NCBI RefSeq assembly: GCF_037126465.1 | Contig: NC_088201.1 | Coordinates: 189,560,031 to 189,624,030, forward strand | Reading direction: 5' to 3' | Origin: Ornithodoros turicata | Taxonomy: Eukaryota > Arthropoda > Arachnida > Ixodida > Argasidae | Length of the DNA stretch: 64,000 bases | In this document: positions 9,312 to 20,340 of the stretch, in pieces | How the letters are laid out: each line of letters opens with the position of its first letter | Position numbering within the stretch: position 1 is the first letter of the stretch | Notes under the pieces: model-generated | What the model was told of the DNA's origin: nothing | The model's database searches: none | Seen by the model: only the letters and a program-made list of their open reading frames with translations | Made by a program: the position numbers and the translations under genes

Positions 9312-10830
9312 TATCAAAACCGGAAAAAGATGTAACATCTATTCTAACACCTGTCCTCTCTTTGTGTGAATGATACATAAACATTCTCGGAACCTATGTA
9401 GTCACACTTTGCCTCATTGTGCCTAAAGCCTAGTTCCACCTCCTACATCATCTCCACATCTTCAATCTCCAAAGCAGTACAAGGCTAAAGTAATCAGCTA
9501 CTACATAAAAAAGGAGGGGGAGGAAAATAAAAGCTGGCACGTCTAAAATTCGGAGGAACCCTGGTGCTTTCACGGGCTACCCACGACTCAGTCCTGAATC
9601 AGATCCCGATGGAAAACAGCTTTTTCTGAGTCTCGGTGATTGATTCCCTTGATTGCCCTGACTGTGAGGCACAACTCATTTGCTTGGTGGCAAGTGGGCT
9701 TGCATCTCATAGTGCGGTTTGGAATAAAGGGAGCAAGGAACATCTCTCTGCGGTCTTAAGAAGGATATCAACATTACCTGTCAAGGGACAGCATTTCATA
9801 TCGCTTTTAGTGAGTACAACACTCATCATAGCAGTTACCATTCATGTTGGGAAAACATGCTGAAGTTAGCTCAGGCAGCGCATCCAGAACTGTGAGTCAG
9901 GTTCATAGAGAGCACCTGGTAAGAGGGACAGCAACAGTGTCCAGTGAAGACTCTCCAGGAATTTTGCGCAGGTTTGGGGGTTCCACCTTTTAAGAGTTTT
10001 GATGGAAAGCAGGGTGTGTGAAACACTGACCTCTGGTGGATGAATTCTTGTTATTTATAACCAGGTACCCATGTTCTAATAATCTAGGAAATACTTAGCT
10101 CTGGAAACAGGTTGTAACTGCCTTTCTAACCACCCATCTTAGTTGCCCTAGCAAAAGCAAATATGTAATGCTGTACACCATATGTAATGCTAGCACACTA
10201 ATTGCTTTGAGTGTTCTCAGGCTTCTGCAATGGAGCTACCTCGTGCATACGCTGTGCCATGTCATCAAGAACATGAACCAAATTGCCTTTATTTTTGAAA
10301 TTGGCCCTTCAGTGTGTAGAGGGACACCACCTCCTCCACGGAAATCACCACCACCACGGAGAGGCGATGACGGTGGCCAATGCTTCATGTGACTGCAAGA
10401 ATGGTATCCCCTAAACAATAGGCAATAAGAATGACTTCTGCAATGTATTGAGCTTTGTAAAACAACGACTTTATTTGAAAATATATTCCAAAAGCCGGGT
10501 GACAACCTCATACTGTAACGTCCTTTACTGAAACACCGCTCAAGACAACGATTAAAAAGAGAGCGTAAACGTTTTGCCGCCTACCCAGGTGGCATCATCA
10601 GTACAACAGAGGCCAAAGACGAGCACATCAGCCTATCTAAGAGGGCATCATACGCATCCGATAGGGGCCAGGGTTTGTATTACAGGCTGAAGCATCACGC
10701 CTGATAAAGCAGGACTCTAAGACCTTTCAGGGCCCCATCGCTAGTCATGTGCAAAGGTTACTGCACCATCAAAATTAAGTATATGTCCCTTAGGCCAGCA
10801 ATGGTAGACTAAATCGGTCGTGGTTAGTAA
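9312..10830. other. No recognised gene; possible Penelope-related 3' sequence at the end
   Basis: Nothing coding could be supported between 9312 and 10540. 10325-10370 is a CCACCTCC/CCACCACC-rich patch whose reverse complement gives spurious glycine runs. From about 10555 a block with GCCGCCTACCCAGGTGGCA may belong to the 3' flank of the GIY-YIG fragment that follows on the minus strand. Confidence 0.3.
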
Positions 10831-10834
10831 AGCT

Positions 10835-11215
10835 AAGCATCAGTAGCCCTGGCAATGCCCCTTGTGTGCTCTTTTAGTCTTGTCCCACGTCTTTTGTCTA
10901 TCTCACCAATGTAGATTGCATCACATTCTATGCACTCAACTTGATATGCACAGTCAAAATGTCTGATGGGCACAGTGCCCTCCAAATGGCGTATGAAACA
11001 CGTTGGATGAAAGGAATGCGCACCACCGATTTTACTCCTTTGATGTTGTTTTTGATTGTTCTCTGTTGTAGGGATGATGCCACCTGGATTGACAATGAAA
11101 CGTTTACTCTCTTTGTTCTTAATTGTTGTGTCAAGCCGAAGTTCTCAGTAAAAGATTTTAGATTATGAACTTTGTTTGAATGATGATTAGTGGTGAGCTT
11201 CATAACCTGGGCCAC
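10835..11215 (-). pseudogene. GIY-YIG endonuclease fragment, Penelope-like element
   Basis: On the minus strand 11036-10835 reads HPTCFIRHLEGTVPIRHFD then AYQVECIECDAIYIGEIDKR and GTRLKEHTRG. The C..C preceding YIGE, then R...R.KEH, is the GIY-YIG nuclease core as placed after RT in Penelope-like retroelements. In another frame just upstream (11215-11000) GVKSVVRIPFIQRVSYAI resembles the linker before this domain, so a frameshift separates the two. No Penelope-type RT was recognised. Other GIY-YIG carriers remain possible. Confidence 0.55.
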
Positions 11216-11439
11216 TACTCTATCAATTGCTTGCGGTAGTGTGACGAAATGGAATAACGAGCCTTGTAAACAATTTACTTGGCAATATATTTATTTTTCT
11301 ATTATAAGTTGAAGAACCCAGTGTGGCGTTACATAACAGAGGGGAATGTAATCATACAAGACCAATCACCAAAAGGTCTTGCTTTTGACTAGATTAAAAT
11401 GTGAAGCGATTGTAACATAACATAACATTGCTGCACGGT

Positions 11440-11870
11440 GGCGATATGATAGGTTCTCCTCACGCGTTGTTGCCACGGTTGCGGTTAGTTGAGAAACTGC
11501 ATATCCAGTTAATGGTAGCAGGATCAAATTTTAATTAGGCTAGTTTGGCCAACACGCGAGCATAAAGCACAGTGTCAAAAGCCCATACAAAACAAAAAAA
11601 TACTGCATCTACGTGAACCCAGAAATCAAGACAGTTTAAAATGCTGTGAACGAATTCCAGTACGTTAGTTTTGCCTGAATAATCTTTTCTAAAACCACGC
11701 TAGGATTTAAAAAAAGAAATTGATAGACTCAACATGGTTGACAATGTGCTAGTATATGATGTGCTCCATTAGTTCACAGGGAACCCTAAAAAGTGGAGCT
11801 CGTTAGTAGATAGAAGGAGCATAGTTGTCACCTTCTCTGAAGACAGGAATTAGCTTGAGACCTATGTCCT
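11440..11870 (-). pseudogene. Degraded reverse transcriptase fragment (CR1/Jockey-like)
   Basis: Reading the minus strand in shifting frames gives LIPVFREGDNYAPS (about 11860-11800), RGFRKDYSGKTNVLEFVHSI (about 11700-11640) and WAFDTVLYARVLAKLA (about 11590-11540). These correspond to the RT blocks vvPvfK.GD..nYRPiS, qhGFR.g.Sc.Tql.ef.h and kAFDtV.h..Ll.KL. Stops and frameshifts lie between them, so it is an old copy. It is not the RT of the neighbouring Penelope-like fragment, whose family has different motifs. Confidence 0.55.
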
Positions 11871-12453
11871 CCACTCAGACACATACCAAGCACATCTCAC
11901 ACAGTTTAACGCATCTTCGTTCCTGCTCTTTCACCTTCAAATTCATTCTTGTAATGCAGGTGCGTAAGGAATGCTCTGAAAGAAAAGTGTTTGGTTTTAG
12001 TCGTCTTAATGTTTCCGAAAACAAACTTCACAGTGACTATTCTTCTGAAAGGAGCAATTCCAGAATGAAAGCAAGAAATATATCTCGCCATATCATTGTA
12101 TCCAACTGAGACCTGATACTTGAATTGAATAATGGCAGTTGAAGAAGAAGAAGATGATGATGATGATGATTCAATTTAATGGCGCATAAGCAACTCAGGC
12201 TATAGAACGCCAAAACCATGGTAAAACTGACTAGTTTAAAATCAGACTATTATACTAAATATTATACTTGGTTGGTTGGTAAATTGAGATATAAACAAAA
12301 ACATGATACGGTAAAAATAAGCAGTTGAAGAAAAGGCAGAAACAATTGTTGGCATCGTGTGACTGATGTCGAGTTTGCCACACCAGGTGTTGTATAATAA
12401 CGTACGCTAATATGCTGTAGCATATAAAGTACAAAGATACACACACTCAATAT
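11871..12453. other. No recognised gene; short GAA/GAT microsatellite
   Basis: 12141-12168 is an imperfect GAAGAAGAA/GATGATGAT microsatellite. The rest is AT-rich with no coding or repeat pattern I could identify. Confidence 0.4.
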
Positions 12454-12833
12454 GTGGTGGATATATGGTCTGGAAAATTCAAATTGAAATTACCAGACTG
12501 TATAAAACCGCTGACGGCAAGGCGGACCCGACATAGACAGAGCGATCGTTTACTGTCCCCAATATTTGCTAAAACGAATTGCTTTAAACGGAGTTTCTTC
12601 CCCAGAACAGTTGAGGACTGGAATTCTCTCCCACCCGATGCTTTCCAGTCTCCAAACTTTGTCAAAGAGCTGGAAAGAATTATTTCTTGATGTTATGTGT
12701 TGTTACGGTTTTGTTTCCGTGTTCTCTATAGTAGTTGTGCGCTCTTGTAGATCACACATATTTGTTGAAAGAGCCCCTCCTGCTAGGGCTTCTATGCTCG
12801 CAGTATGTTAAAATAAATAATAAATAAAGATAT
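12454..12833 (+). pseudogene. 3' end of a CR1/Jockey-like retrotransposon
   Basis: A 78-residue frame (12454-12690) contains CFKRSFFPRTVEDWNSLPP, the hallmark of the last part of ORF2 in this group (compare FFCETIPLWNLLPREVV at 8940-8990). It is followed by a 3' UTR and an AATAAATAATAAATAAA tail ending at about 12830. The copy is 5'-truncated to its last few hundred bases. Confidence 0.75.
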
Positions 12834-15029
12834 GTGAAACCAATATACACCTACTTACATTTCAAACTTCCTTGAAAAAGGCAGTCCAAGTCTGTCGGAT
12901 TTGTCAGACTCGATACAAAGCCAAGTAAGCACAGTGTGGAATCTTCCGAAAGCAGAGGTGCAGCCACCACGACGCTTCCTCGTCTCAATGCTTCAGAGCG
13001 GCATAGCCTAGTAAGAAGCCATCAGAAGGATCACACAAAGATAACTGGGTTGAAAAAGCGGAGGTTTCTGTGGGATGCATAAGAAAGCATGCGCGTTACA
13101 CAACAGCTACGAGAATGATCGGCTGCACTTGCATGGCTTTCAGTGCGTAGACTTGGAACTGAAAAATAAATGTGCTAACCTTGTTGAAACTGCTTTTCCG
13201 TCAGGACCACACGAGAGCACACTTGGTTTCTTTAGATGAAGGTTTAGGTGACGGTGTCATGAGGTCCCGATGCTCCTTTGAGATGCAGCAGACAGAATTT
13301 CGCTGAGACGAGTGACTGCCGTTGCGGTTCGTTGCTTGGCAGCAGATCAAGAACAGTACACCGCAATGATAGGTGAAACGTTCAGAATATGGCTACCAAC
13401 ACCAACCCACTGACCCGAAAAAAGCAGGATGAACCGGGAGTCACACAAGTTTTCAGTTCGCAAGCTCGTCGTCATACGGCATCCATTACAGCTGACCGGA
13501 TACGGAAGCATATGGAACGCCGTGCACAGATTGGAAGAAAATGGTAGGACATATTGCAGGTGATAAATGTAGGGTATATTTTTCTTTTTGAGGCTCTGTA
13601 ACAAAAGCATTAACATATAAATGCGATTTCATGAAGGAAATTGACAGGCGCGTGACCACGTGACGCGTTTGAGCCAATTATGGGTGTTGGCAGTGGCCCT
13701 CGTGTTGACGTCATCTTGATGGTGGGACGGGGTGTATATTCTATATAAACGTATGTTTTCTCGGTTTGACGCTAGGCGTAATGCACTCGGATGAAGTCGA
13801 ATGTTTAAAATTCGAGTTTAGAGAAACCGTGGGGTTCTAATGCGTGAATTTTCGCATGGAGAGTCTTTATTGGGTGCTTTATCGACTGCAAGTACGAAAT
13901 GGCTCCCACAACTTCTGGTCAGAGTCCCTTTAAAATATGTTCAGAACCACGCGGCACACTTCGCTTTACCTACCTACAGTCGTACATTAAGTTTAACATT
14001 AATGCCTCGAATTATCATCACTTCTGAGAATTTTCACTACAACTTTGCTCCATCAGGTTTATTATCGTATTCACTCTCTCGTTACCAGCCACCACAGAAT
14101 GAACAATCAATTAGCAATTAAAACCCCCACAGTAATTGGGACCATCTAGTGAGTCACTATACTAATTCGGGAGCATGCAACTCGTGTTGAGACCACTCTG
14201 TGTGATGTTGCCGGCTACTAGCGGTCATAAAAAAGAAAGACATAGAAACAGAGTGGAGGGAAACAATTTATTTGAAAATCAACAATGATGTGTTGAAGAA
14301 ATCGTTTCGGAACAGCTGACAGACCACCATGTCATGTTGCGCATTGACGGCTGGTAGTTGCAGAGATCGACGACAGGTAGCTGCCTAGTTGCAAGACATC
14401 ACAGCAAATGTTGCCACCGTGTCCCTCATGGCCATATGAGTGGAAGACAGAAGAAAACGACAAAAGGACTAGTGGCAGGTAAAAATTGCAACAAGAAAGA
14501 CACTGCTAAGTCATTGCTAAGAAGACACTGACAGACACTGAAAGGCACTGCTAAAAAGTCTAGACAAAGCATAATCTCCTATATATTTTTGTTTCTCACT
14601 CTAAAAGAAGAGCCAGTAACAAAAAAATAAATAAATAAGAGATATCAGCATAGTCAGCGCAATTTGAATGAACCTCCAACCAGGGATGGGCAGTATTTAA
14701 ATACATTCTAATTAAAATACTCACGCATGTACATGTCACATGGATATGCACAAACAGTGCACGTTTTTTCATTATCATCGGCTCTGTGAGGAGCAGATGT
14801 AGCGCCACAGCTCATGTTGTGTTCGTCTCTTTACTCGTTTACCCTCAAAACAAACAATTTCCATTATGTTGCATCTGGTACAATTTACTGCATGTTGCTT
14901 GTTTTATTGGCTTTTATCCAATAGCATAAGCTGAGCCGTTTGCATGCATATATGGAAAACTCACAATCAAGGTACAGGTCAGTGTTCAAATGCTTCTTCA
15001 CCACCGGTTGATGGAGGTTTATTGTGCCA
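12834..15029. other. Long stretch without a recognised gene
   Basis: No protein family was recognised. A TATA-like TCTATATAAACG at about 13738-13749 lies roughly 95 bases before an ATG (13840) that opens a 93-residue frame with no recognised similarity; this is at most a weak promoter candidate. 14510-14560 repeats a GACACTG phrase. 14622-14640 is a short AAATAAAT tract that could be a retroelement tail with nothing recognisable before it. Confidence 0.3.
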
Positions 15030-15760
15030 CTTAAAGAGTGCAGGTCTCCGTGTTTGACCGGCAGGGAGGACTGGAAACCTCCCAAGAGCTAAGGTACCGT
15101 TTTCACACTGAAGGACAGCCATTCCTTGATTGGGTCATCACGTGCGATGAAACGTGGGTGCACCGTTTCACACCTGAGTCTAACCACACAGCAAACAAGT
15201 GGAAGCACCCGGGTTCACCAGCTCCTAAGAAGTTGCGAAGCACCCCGTCTGCGGGTACGGTCATTGCCATAGTTTTCTCGGACAAGGCTGGTGTTGTTCA
15301 TGTTGATTTTCTGCCCAGTGTTACGGAGACCGGTGGTTACCACCATCAATAGTGCATATTACTGCCAGGTTCTCAGGGATGTGCATAAGGCGCTGAAGCA
15401 AAAGCAGCCGGGCCTCATCACCAAAAGAGTCCTCCTCCTACAGGACAATGCACGCCCGCATACCGCGCATCTCACGACACGCACCTTACAGGAACTTGGC
15501 TGGGAGCTGCTGCCACATCCCCTTATAGAGCAGACCTCGCCCCCAGCGATTTCCATCTCTTCGGGCCACTGAAGGCGTTCCTTGAGGGCCGCCACTTCAG
15601 CTGCGACGACGATGTCGAGAATGCATCCGATCATGGCTGCTACGCGCCGGTAAGGGTTTCTGTGCTGCTGGCGTCGAAGCCGCGATGGGACGCTGGGCCG
15701 AAACGCTGGCACATGTGCATTAGTGCAGCTGGAGATTACATTGAGAAATAAAACTAATTT
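15030..15760 (+). pseudogene. mariner-family transposase, C-terminal two-thirds, broken
   Basis: In order: GQPFLDWVITCDETWVHRFT (first catalytic D in DETW, near 15146), HPGSPAPKKLRSTPSAG, VVHVDFLP, LLLQDNARPHTA (second catalytic D, near 15445) and LAPSDFHLFGPLKAFLEG (third D, near 15550). These are the mariner DDD signature blocks. The three parts lie in different frames (15038-15352, 15291-15572, then a third), so there are at least two frameshifts. The N-terminal DNA-binding helices are absent. It ends near GGAGATTACATTGAGAAATAA at about 15730-15750. Inverted terminal repeats were not identified. A dead DNA transposon. Confidence 0.85.
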
Positions 15761-16485
15761 CTCACCTGTAAATTCATTTTACTTTTGCAAAAAATGAAAA
15801 GTTCAAGTTTGTCTTGAAGACCACTCGTACTTGACTGATATCTTTCACTAACTGGAGACTCTTTCGTAGGGGCCTCAGAACACCTGCGCCCGGACAAAAA
15901 AATGAACTGGGAAGTAAACTGGTACCTGTTCGTTTTCAGTTTGCACAAACTCGTGGTCAACTGGCACCAAACTGGTGGCAATTCAAGCTGGCATGGTGGG
16001 AATTGGGCACTACGTGATACCACTTCAGCTCGACCAGGTGACATGTTTGGAATATGTTCCAGTGGCACCAGGATAGGTTTGTAGTATCTATCCAGGATAG
16101 GTGTGTTGTATCTACGAATAGGGAGTTTCTCACCTACGTCACATCGTGACGTCGCAGTGACGTGGCATGCTCGTGAGCTCCTCCCACTGGTGGCCACTTT
16201 TTGTGCTAGTAGCATTGAAAGATAAACTGCGTTATTTTTCATTGCGACAACCATAGTTTTCATAGAAGAAAATGTCAGAACGACAATGGCGAAGTGTCTT
16301 CGGGACAAAGGAAGGGCACGGACACGACTGGATTTCAAAACACCATTCAAGGCTTCGTTTTGAAGCAAATGCTAGATAATCTCAAGTAACCACCACCATG
16401 GCGGCCAAACGCGTTCGTTTGACGTGGCGAAAACACACTGTATTGCATCACGAATGACATTTGTGCAACACGGGTACGTACCATT
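15761..16485. repeat. Motif-rich region with CTGGTRCCA-like repeats, otherwise unassigned
   Basis: About 15905-16080 contains recurring variants of AACTGGTACC, AACTGGCACC, AACTGGTGGCAA and CAGTGGCACCAGG spaced roughly every 15-25 bases, followed by two copies of CCAGGATAGGT (about 16060 and 16090). This resembles the other motif-array stretches in the window. 16100-16485 shows nothing recognisable. Confidence 0.35.
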
Positions 16486-16690
16486 TTCTGTATTTTCAGT
16501 CAATATGGGGTGTGCACGGGCAATATAGGGCCCATATTCCCAGGATTTTCCCAATATTGGCTCAAACTAGGCGAGTATTGCTCAGTTTCAGCCAATATTG
16601 AGGAAATCTTAGCGAAACGTGCCCGTTATTGGACCCGTATCGCCAATGACAAGCCAATCCGGGCCCAATATTGTGTGCCGCTTGGGAGGT
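16486..16690. repeat. CAATATTGG/CCCATATT motif array
   Basis: At least eight degenerate copies of CAATATNGG or its reverse complement occur, for example CAATATGGGG, CAATATAGGG, CCCATATTCCC, CAATATTGG and CAATATTG. The layout matches the motif-array ends of the non-autonomous elements at 34232, 54465 and 61170. Boundaries and target duplication could not be fixed. Confidence 0.45.
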
Positions 16691-16970
16691 AGCTGTTAAT
16701 TCCTTTCTACTCACAAAGTACACCTCCTTTTAGGAGTGTAGCACTTGTAGCTCCCTATCTTAATATTTTTTAAGCGTCTGTCTGCCCCTAGCAGCAAGAG
16801 CGTGTGGCATCCTGTATAATTATGTTCCACCGGGACACCTCTGCTGCGCTTTCCATAGCATTTGTTTTTCTCCAATTTATTTTTCTCCAACGAACGCATC
16901 GAGCCACATGCTGGAACCAATCGCTGCCTTCTATGAGTTCGTGCTGAATAACTTCTCCTCTGTCTGATAT

Positions 16971-17121
16971 TGTCACATACGGGGACAACGGCGACGGGGA
17001 AGTTCACCTCTCGTGCCCTGCACCTTCATCGAATATGACGGGAAATTATGGCTGGTGCTGTTCATTCGGAGCAGATCGAGAGAGGTGATTTTCCTACTTG
17101 TCGTTGTCCCTATACGTGACA
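16971..17121. repeat. Short inverted-repeat (hairpin) element
   Basis: The segment begins TGTCACATACGGGGACAACG and ends CGTTGTCCCTATACGTGACA. The arms are about 43-45 bases and roughly 80% complementary by eye, with a 60-base middle. It could be a miniature inverted-repeat element or a hairpin-forming relic. No target duplication was identified. Confidence 0.5.
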
Positions 17122-17349
17122 GTACGTGTTTCAACATGGCCGTAGCAAACATGAAATGCATGGAGGTAGCAGGATAGAACTATTCAGGATTAATCACACG
17201 CTAACGCTTGAGTTGTGCCGAAAATAACTGGAGTTTGCGACGCGCTGAAATGAAATTTGTACATTAAAACTTGACGTCACAACACTTCGTGAAACGCATG
17301 CGTTGGGTGACAGTTGCGGCACCACGCATGCATGTGAAGTTCCTGGATA

Positions 17350-17523
17350 TTAACCCCAGTGTCGGCTGTGCTGTCTGGATTTAATTCCTGTGCTTTCCTG
17401 AGACGCTTCCAGACATATGCGAGTGCAGTTCCCTTAGAAATCGGCCCAGGAAGCACATTATCCACTGTCGTCAGCCGTGACGTTTCCAAGCTCTGTGAGG
17501 CCGACAACGGCGAGCCCTTTCAC
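17350..17523 (+). repeat. 5' part of a tRNA-derived SINE, split by a hAT-type insertion
   Basis: It matches the SINE at 19189-19393: GTCGGCTGTGCTGTCTGG, CAGACGCTTCCAGACATATG, AAATCGGCCCAGGA and CGACAACGGCGAGCCCTTTC. The tRNA-like head is lost. The SINE continues after the inserted element at 18553-18572 with ATCACCACCACCACCAG, its usual CAC-rich tail. Confidence 0.8.
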
Positions 17524-18544
17524 CAGGGTGTCGAACCGAAACGTTTTTCGTTTCGGTTTTCGTTCCGGTTCTATCATAAACGGTCCGGTTCTGCTCCGGA
17601 GCAAAAAAAATAACGGTTCATACCGGTTTTAACCAGTCCCGCTTCTGGTGGGCGTATTCATTCCCAGAAAAAGAATATGTTGCAAAATGTAAACCCGTTT
17701 ATTCCGCATACATGGTATTTAATATTAATAGGCAGCTGTGAAATTGGTAGCTCCTGGTTCCTGTAGGTGACTGTCTGTTCAAATAGGCTTTCTCCTTTCT
17801 TGAAGCGCATGATACAGACGGACTTGTTTGTTTTGATGTCATACGTAAAGTACTTTCTTGCTGGATTGGTGCGATCGTGTCCCATCCAAATGTCTGTTGC
17901 TGCTTCCTAGCCAGCAAGCACCACCGCGCGAGTACGACGCAAATCACCTTCACTCACAAACGCGCTCGACGGCTCCGTTTTCTTTTCTTCGTGTCCTGTC
18001 CACAAAAGAGGGGTCACTTCGCACGCGCCTGCCTCCCGGATAGGTAAATGTGTTCAACTTCGCTGCTCTTAAGCAAGCGACACGTTGCGCGACATTACCG
18101 ATAGAGAAGCCGTTACGCAGCCCCCTTGCGTCGCTGTTTAGTTGAGGAGGGTCTGGGCAGATGAAATTAAAACGAACACTACGGTACATTTGTAGAGAGT
18201 CACAACCGGTCACATGTACATCTAAGTATATGTGCGCGAACGATAAAACGTTACAAAGGGAGCCCAAGGGTCATAGTATACAGACATACTTTGCACCGTA
18301 ACCGTAACCCTCGTAAAGTATCCATGACATGACTTCAGAAGACACGACGACAGTTTCATTCGCCTACTCGTAGTCCAAACCGGCGAAGTTTTTGCTTGGA
18401 CCGAAAACCGTTAAATAAATTTTTCGGTTTCACTCCTGAGCGAAAAAAAAAACGTATACGGTTTCGATTCGGTTCTGGTTCGCACCAAAATAGCGTTTTT
18501 TTTTCGGTTTTCGGTTCCGGTTTTCGATTCGCTCCGACACCCTG
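17524..18544 (-). mobile_element. Non-autonomous hAT-type DNA transposon, 1021 bp
   Basis: The ends are CAGGGTGTCGAACCGAAACG and, in reverse complement, CAGGGTGTCGGAGCGAATCG. An 8-bp direct repeat CCTTTCAC flanks it (17516-17523 and 18545-18552). Eight-bp duplications with CAG-starting ends are typical of hAT. The ends are built from repeated ACCGAAA/AACCGG motifs. A second copy in the opposite orientation lies at 59554-60579. The target was a SINE, so this insertion is younger than that SINE. Confidence 0.9.
17658..17885 (-). pseudogene. Remnant of a BED-type zinc finger inside the hAT-type element
   Basis: The frame begins MGHDRTNPARKYFTYDIKTN and continues KSVC. The other copy (60211-60468) has MGRDRSNPARKYFSYDI, then NKSVCNICFKK with the C..C pair intact. 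A short KYF.YD....vC..C start fits the BED finger that opens many hAT transposases. The rest of the transposase is gone. This suggests the 1-kb element derives by internal deletion from an autonomous BED-hAT. The second half of the finger (H...H) is not evident, so the call is moderate. Confidence 0.5.
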
Positions 18545-18552
18545 CCTTTCAC

Positions 18553-18572
18553 AATCACCACCACCACCAGCT
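18553..18572 (+). repeat. CAC-rich tail of the split SINE
   Basis: It continues the SINE of 17350-17523 after the second copy of the 8-bp duplication. The intact copy at 19370-19393 shows the same order: CCCTTTCAC then ATCACCACCACCAC. Confidence 0.7.
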
Positions 18573-19188
18573 GATCGCTTCTCTCGTACGTGTACGCACA
18601 CATTTGTCTGCACGCGATGAAACGCTGCAGTGTGAAGCAAGCTCTACAGCGTACGCTGCATGGACAACATAACCTACTACAGAATTCACAAACCTATACG
18701 CTGCGTTACCGGAATTTAGGACTACACGGACGAACAAGAAGAGGCCGAGTGGTGGTCGACGCTAACACTCATGGTAAGTGAATCGCTCGATTTCCTCGAA
18801 GTGGCTTGCATGACGTTATTCACTTTTGATTTTACAGCTTCCTTTATCGTACCCTTTAACTAGAATATTGCTGATCTGCTAAAACACGCGATAGTGTGTA
18901 TTTTACATCCGAAAAGGAGTCGCATTCTGCGACTGCTATAATGGCGTCGCATTTTGCACACGTTTGGCAGTAAGCCAAGGAGTAGAAACCTTTTCTTTTT
19001 TTCCTGCACTTAAGGCTCCCGCAAACGTTCGATGATACCGAAGGACATCAGTCTCATCCCAGCAAGAAAAAAAAAAGAAAGAAAATAAATCAGTGGGGAT
19101 AGCTTGAGCCAGACCCACTGATCGCTATGTATAAAGTGGCCAGACCAGTGGCCAGTGTATCAGTGGCCAGACCATGTCACTGTCTCGA
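18573..19188. other. No recognised gene; possible 5' exon signal
   Basis: A reading frame from 18617 ends at CATG|GTAAGTG (18773/18774), a good 5' splice site, but the encoded peptide resembles nothing I know. It could be a first exon of an unidentified gene or chance. 19066-19090 is A-rich. 19135-19177 repeats GGCCAG phrases just before the SINE target site. Confidence 0.3.
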
Positions 19189-19393
19189 GACTGGGAGGTA
19201 CCCGGGTTCGAATCCCGGTGCCGGCTGTGCTGTCTGGGGTTTTTCCTGGGTTTTCCTCAGACGCTTTCAGACATATGTCGGCACACTTCCCCTAGAAGTC
19301 GGCCCAGGACGCACATTTCCCCAGGGCGTCAGTCGTAACGTTGCTCACATACGTGAGGCCGACAACGGCAAGCCCTTTCACCATCACCACCAC
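19189..19393 (+). repeat. tRNA-derived SINE, 5'-truncated, with 11-bp target duplication
   Basis: It starts inside the tRNA-like head, keeps the B box GGTTCGAATCC (19204-19214), and runs through CTGTGCTGTCTGGGGTTTTT to a CATCACCACCACCA tail. CACTGTCTCGA occurs exactly on both sides (19178-19188 and 19394-19404). The fuller relative at 45389-45707 shows the missing A-box part. Confidence 0.85.
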
Positions 19394-19404
19394 CACTGTC
19401 TCGA

Positions 19405-19861
19405 TCGTCGTCGTCGTCGTTGGATACCGCTAGGCCCGAGAGGCGACCACTTTGATTGTTGACGCTCCCGCCACACCAGCAAACCTGTATAGCTGTCACA
19501 GGTGATGGGTAGCTGTCGCCAGAACCCAATCTGCGTTTGCGGTGGTCGTCGAAGTAACATTGACATTGTAGGGTTGGAGATACAGCGCTTACTTCGCATA
19601 CGATGGGTGCCGTGATCGATGCCTCGTGTAGAGTTGGCATCTACGTAGCCTTAGTTTAGTCCGTGTGAAACGTTAGAGGGAGCCAGTCTGTGTGGCTGGT
19701 CTTCCGCTCCGATGCCAATACAGTGACTTGTTGATCCTGCTGTCAATGTTGTTCGAGTCTGTTTGAGATGCTACAGGAAGCCTGCCCCTGTGGCCGGCCT
19801 TCCATTTGATGCCAATACACTCTGTTGATCCTGCTCTACGTTTTTAGGGCGAGGGCAGTAC
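19405..19861. repeat. Unassigned; imperfect two-copy repeat
   Basis: About 19676-19745 and 19770-19838 share GCC..TGTGGC.GG..TTCC, GATGCCAATACA and GTTGATCCTGCT, giving two copies of a roughly 95-bp unit. A TCGTCGTCGTCG microsatellite lies at 19405-19418. No gene was seen. Confidence 0.4.
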
Positions 19862-20340
19862 TATTTTGAGCGCCAAAATGATCATATTTCAGGAGGTCTA
19901 TCACCGACAGTGGGTTCGAGGATCGACAGATCATGCCACTACGAGAGTAGGAACGCACATCGCAGATATTCATATAAGCGGCACGCTCAAACTCACGTTG
20001 GATCAGCCGCGGATTCGCGATCGAACGGGGCGACTCGTTATTCGGGACAAGAGCGATGGGGACGGACGACAACCCAGCTCGAAGGAACACGCGGACGTCG
20101 TCCTCAAATACAATTTTGCGAGAACCGAACCAATAGGGTTCCCAGCCAGCCGTCCCCGAACCGTCCATGGTCAGATCTGCCCTTCATCGTCGTTCCTGTT
20201 CCCGGGAAGGGAGAACAAAACCGTCTTCGTGGTCCGCTAGTTCGGGGTCAGTCGACTTGGCCAATCTATTGTTGTCCTAGGATATTTCAGACGCGGCACC
20301 CGATGCATATTGCCGATCGCTGTTTGTTGCCTCTGTGTTG
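19862..20340 (-). pseudogene. Chimeric retrotransposon ORF1 fragment
   Basis: On the minus strand, acidic ORF1 N-terminal codons (about 20340-20180: SDAA, DDEDGF, LPSREQ-type) are joined to MDGSGTAGWEPYWFGSRKIV and FEDDVRVFLRAGLSSVP, ending YDHFGA. The same junction occurs in the plus-strand copy at 38180-38660, where the second half continues into a zinc-knuckle ORF1. Here similarity stops sharply at about 19868, the edge of the inverted duplication. Confidence 0.65.

Noticed and set aside
13738..14121. TATA-like box and a 93-residue frame
   Set aside because: No initiator motif, no similarity and no splice partner; the frame length is within chance for this base composition.
17524..18544. 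Solo LTR of an LTR retrotransposon
   Set aside because: The duplication is 8 bp rather than 4-6, the ends are CAG...CTG inverted repeats and not TG...CA, and a BED-like transposase relic is present.
18573..18781. First exon ending ATG|GTAAGTG
   Set aside because: A good donor site but no recognised peptide, no partner exon and no promoter; kept only as a note.
19189..19260. Possible functional tRNA gene
   Set aside because: Only the B-box half is present, it continues into a SINE body, and it has an 11-bp target duplication; the same applies at 45640-45707 and 46243.
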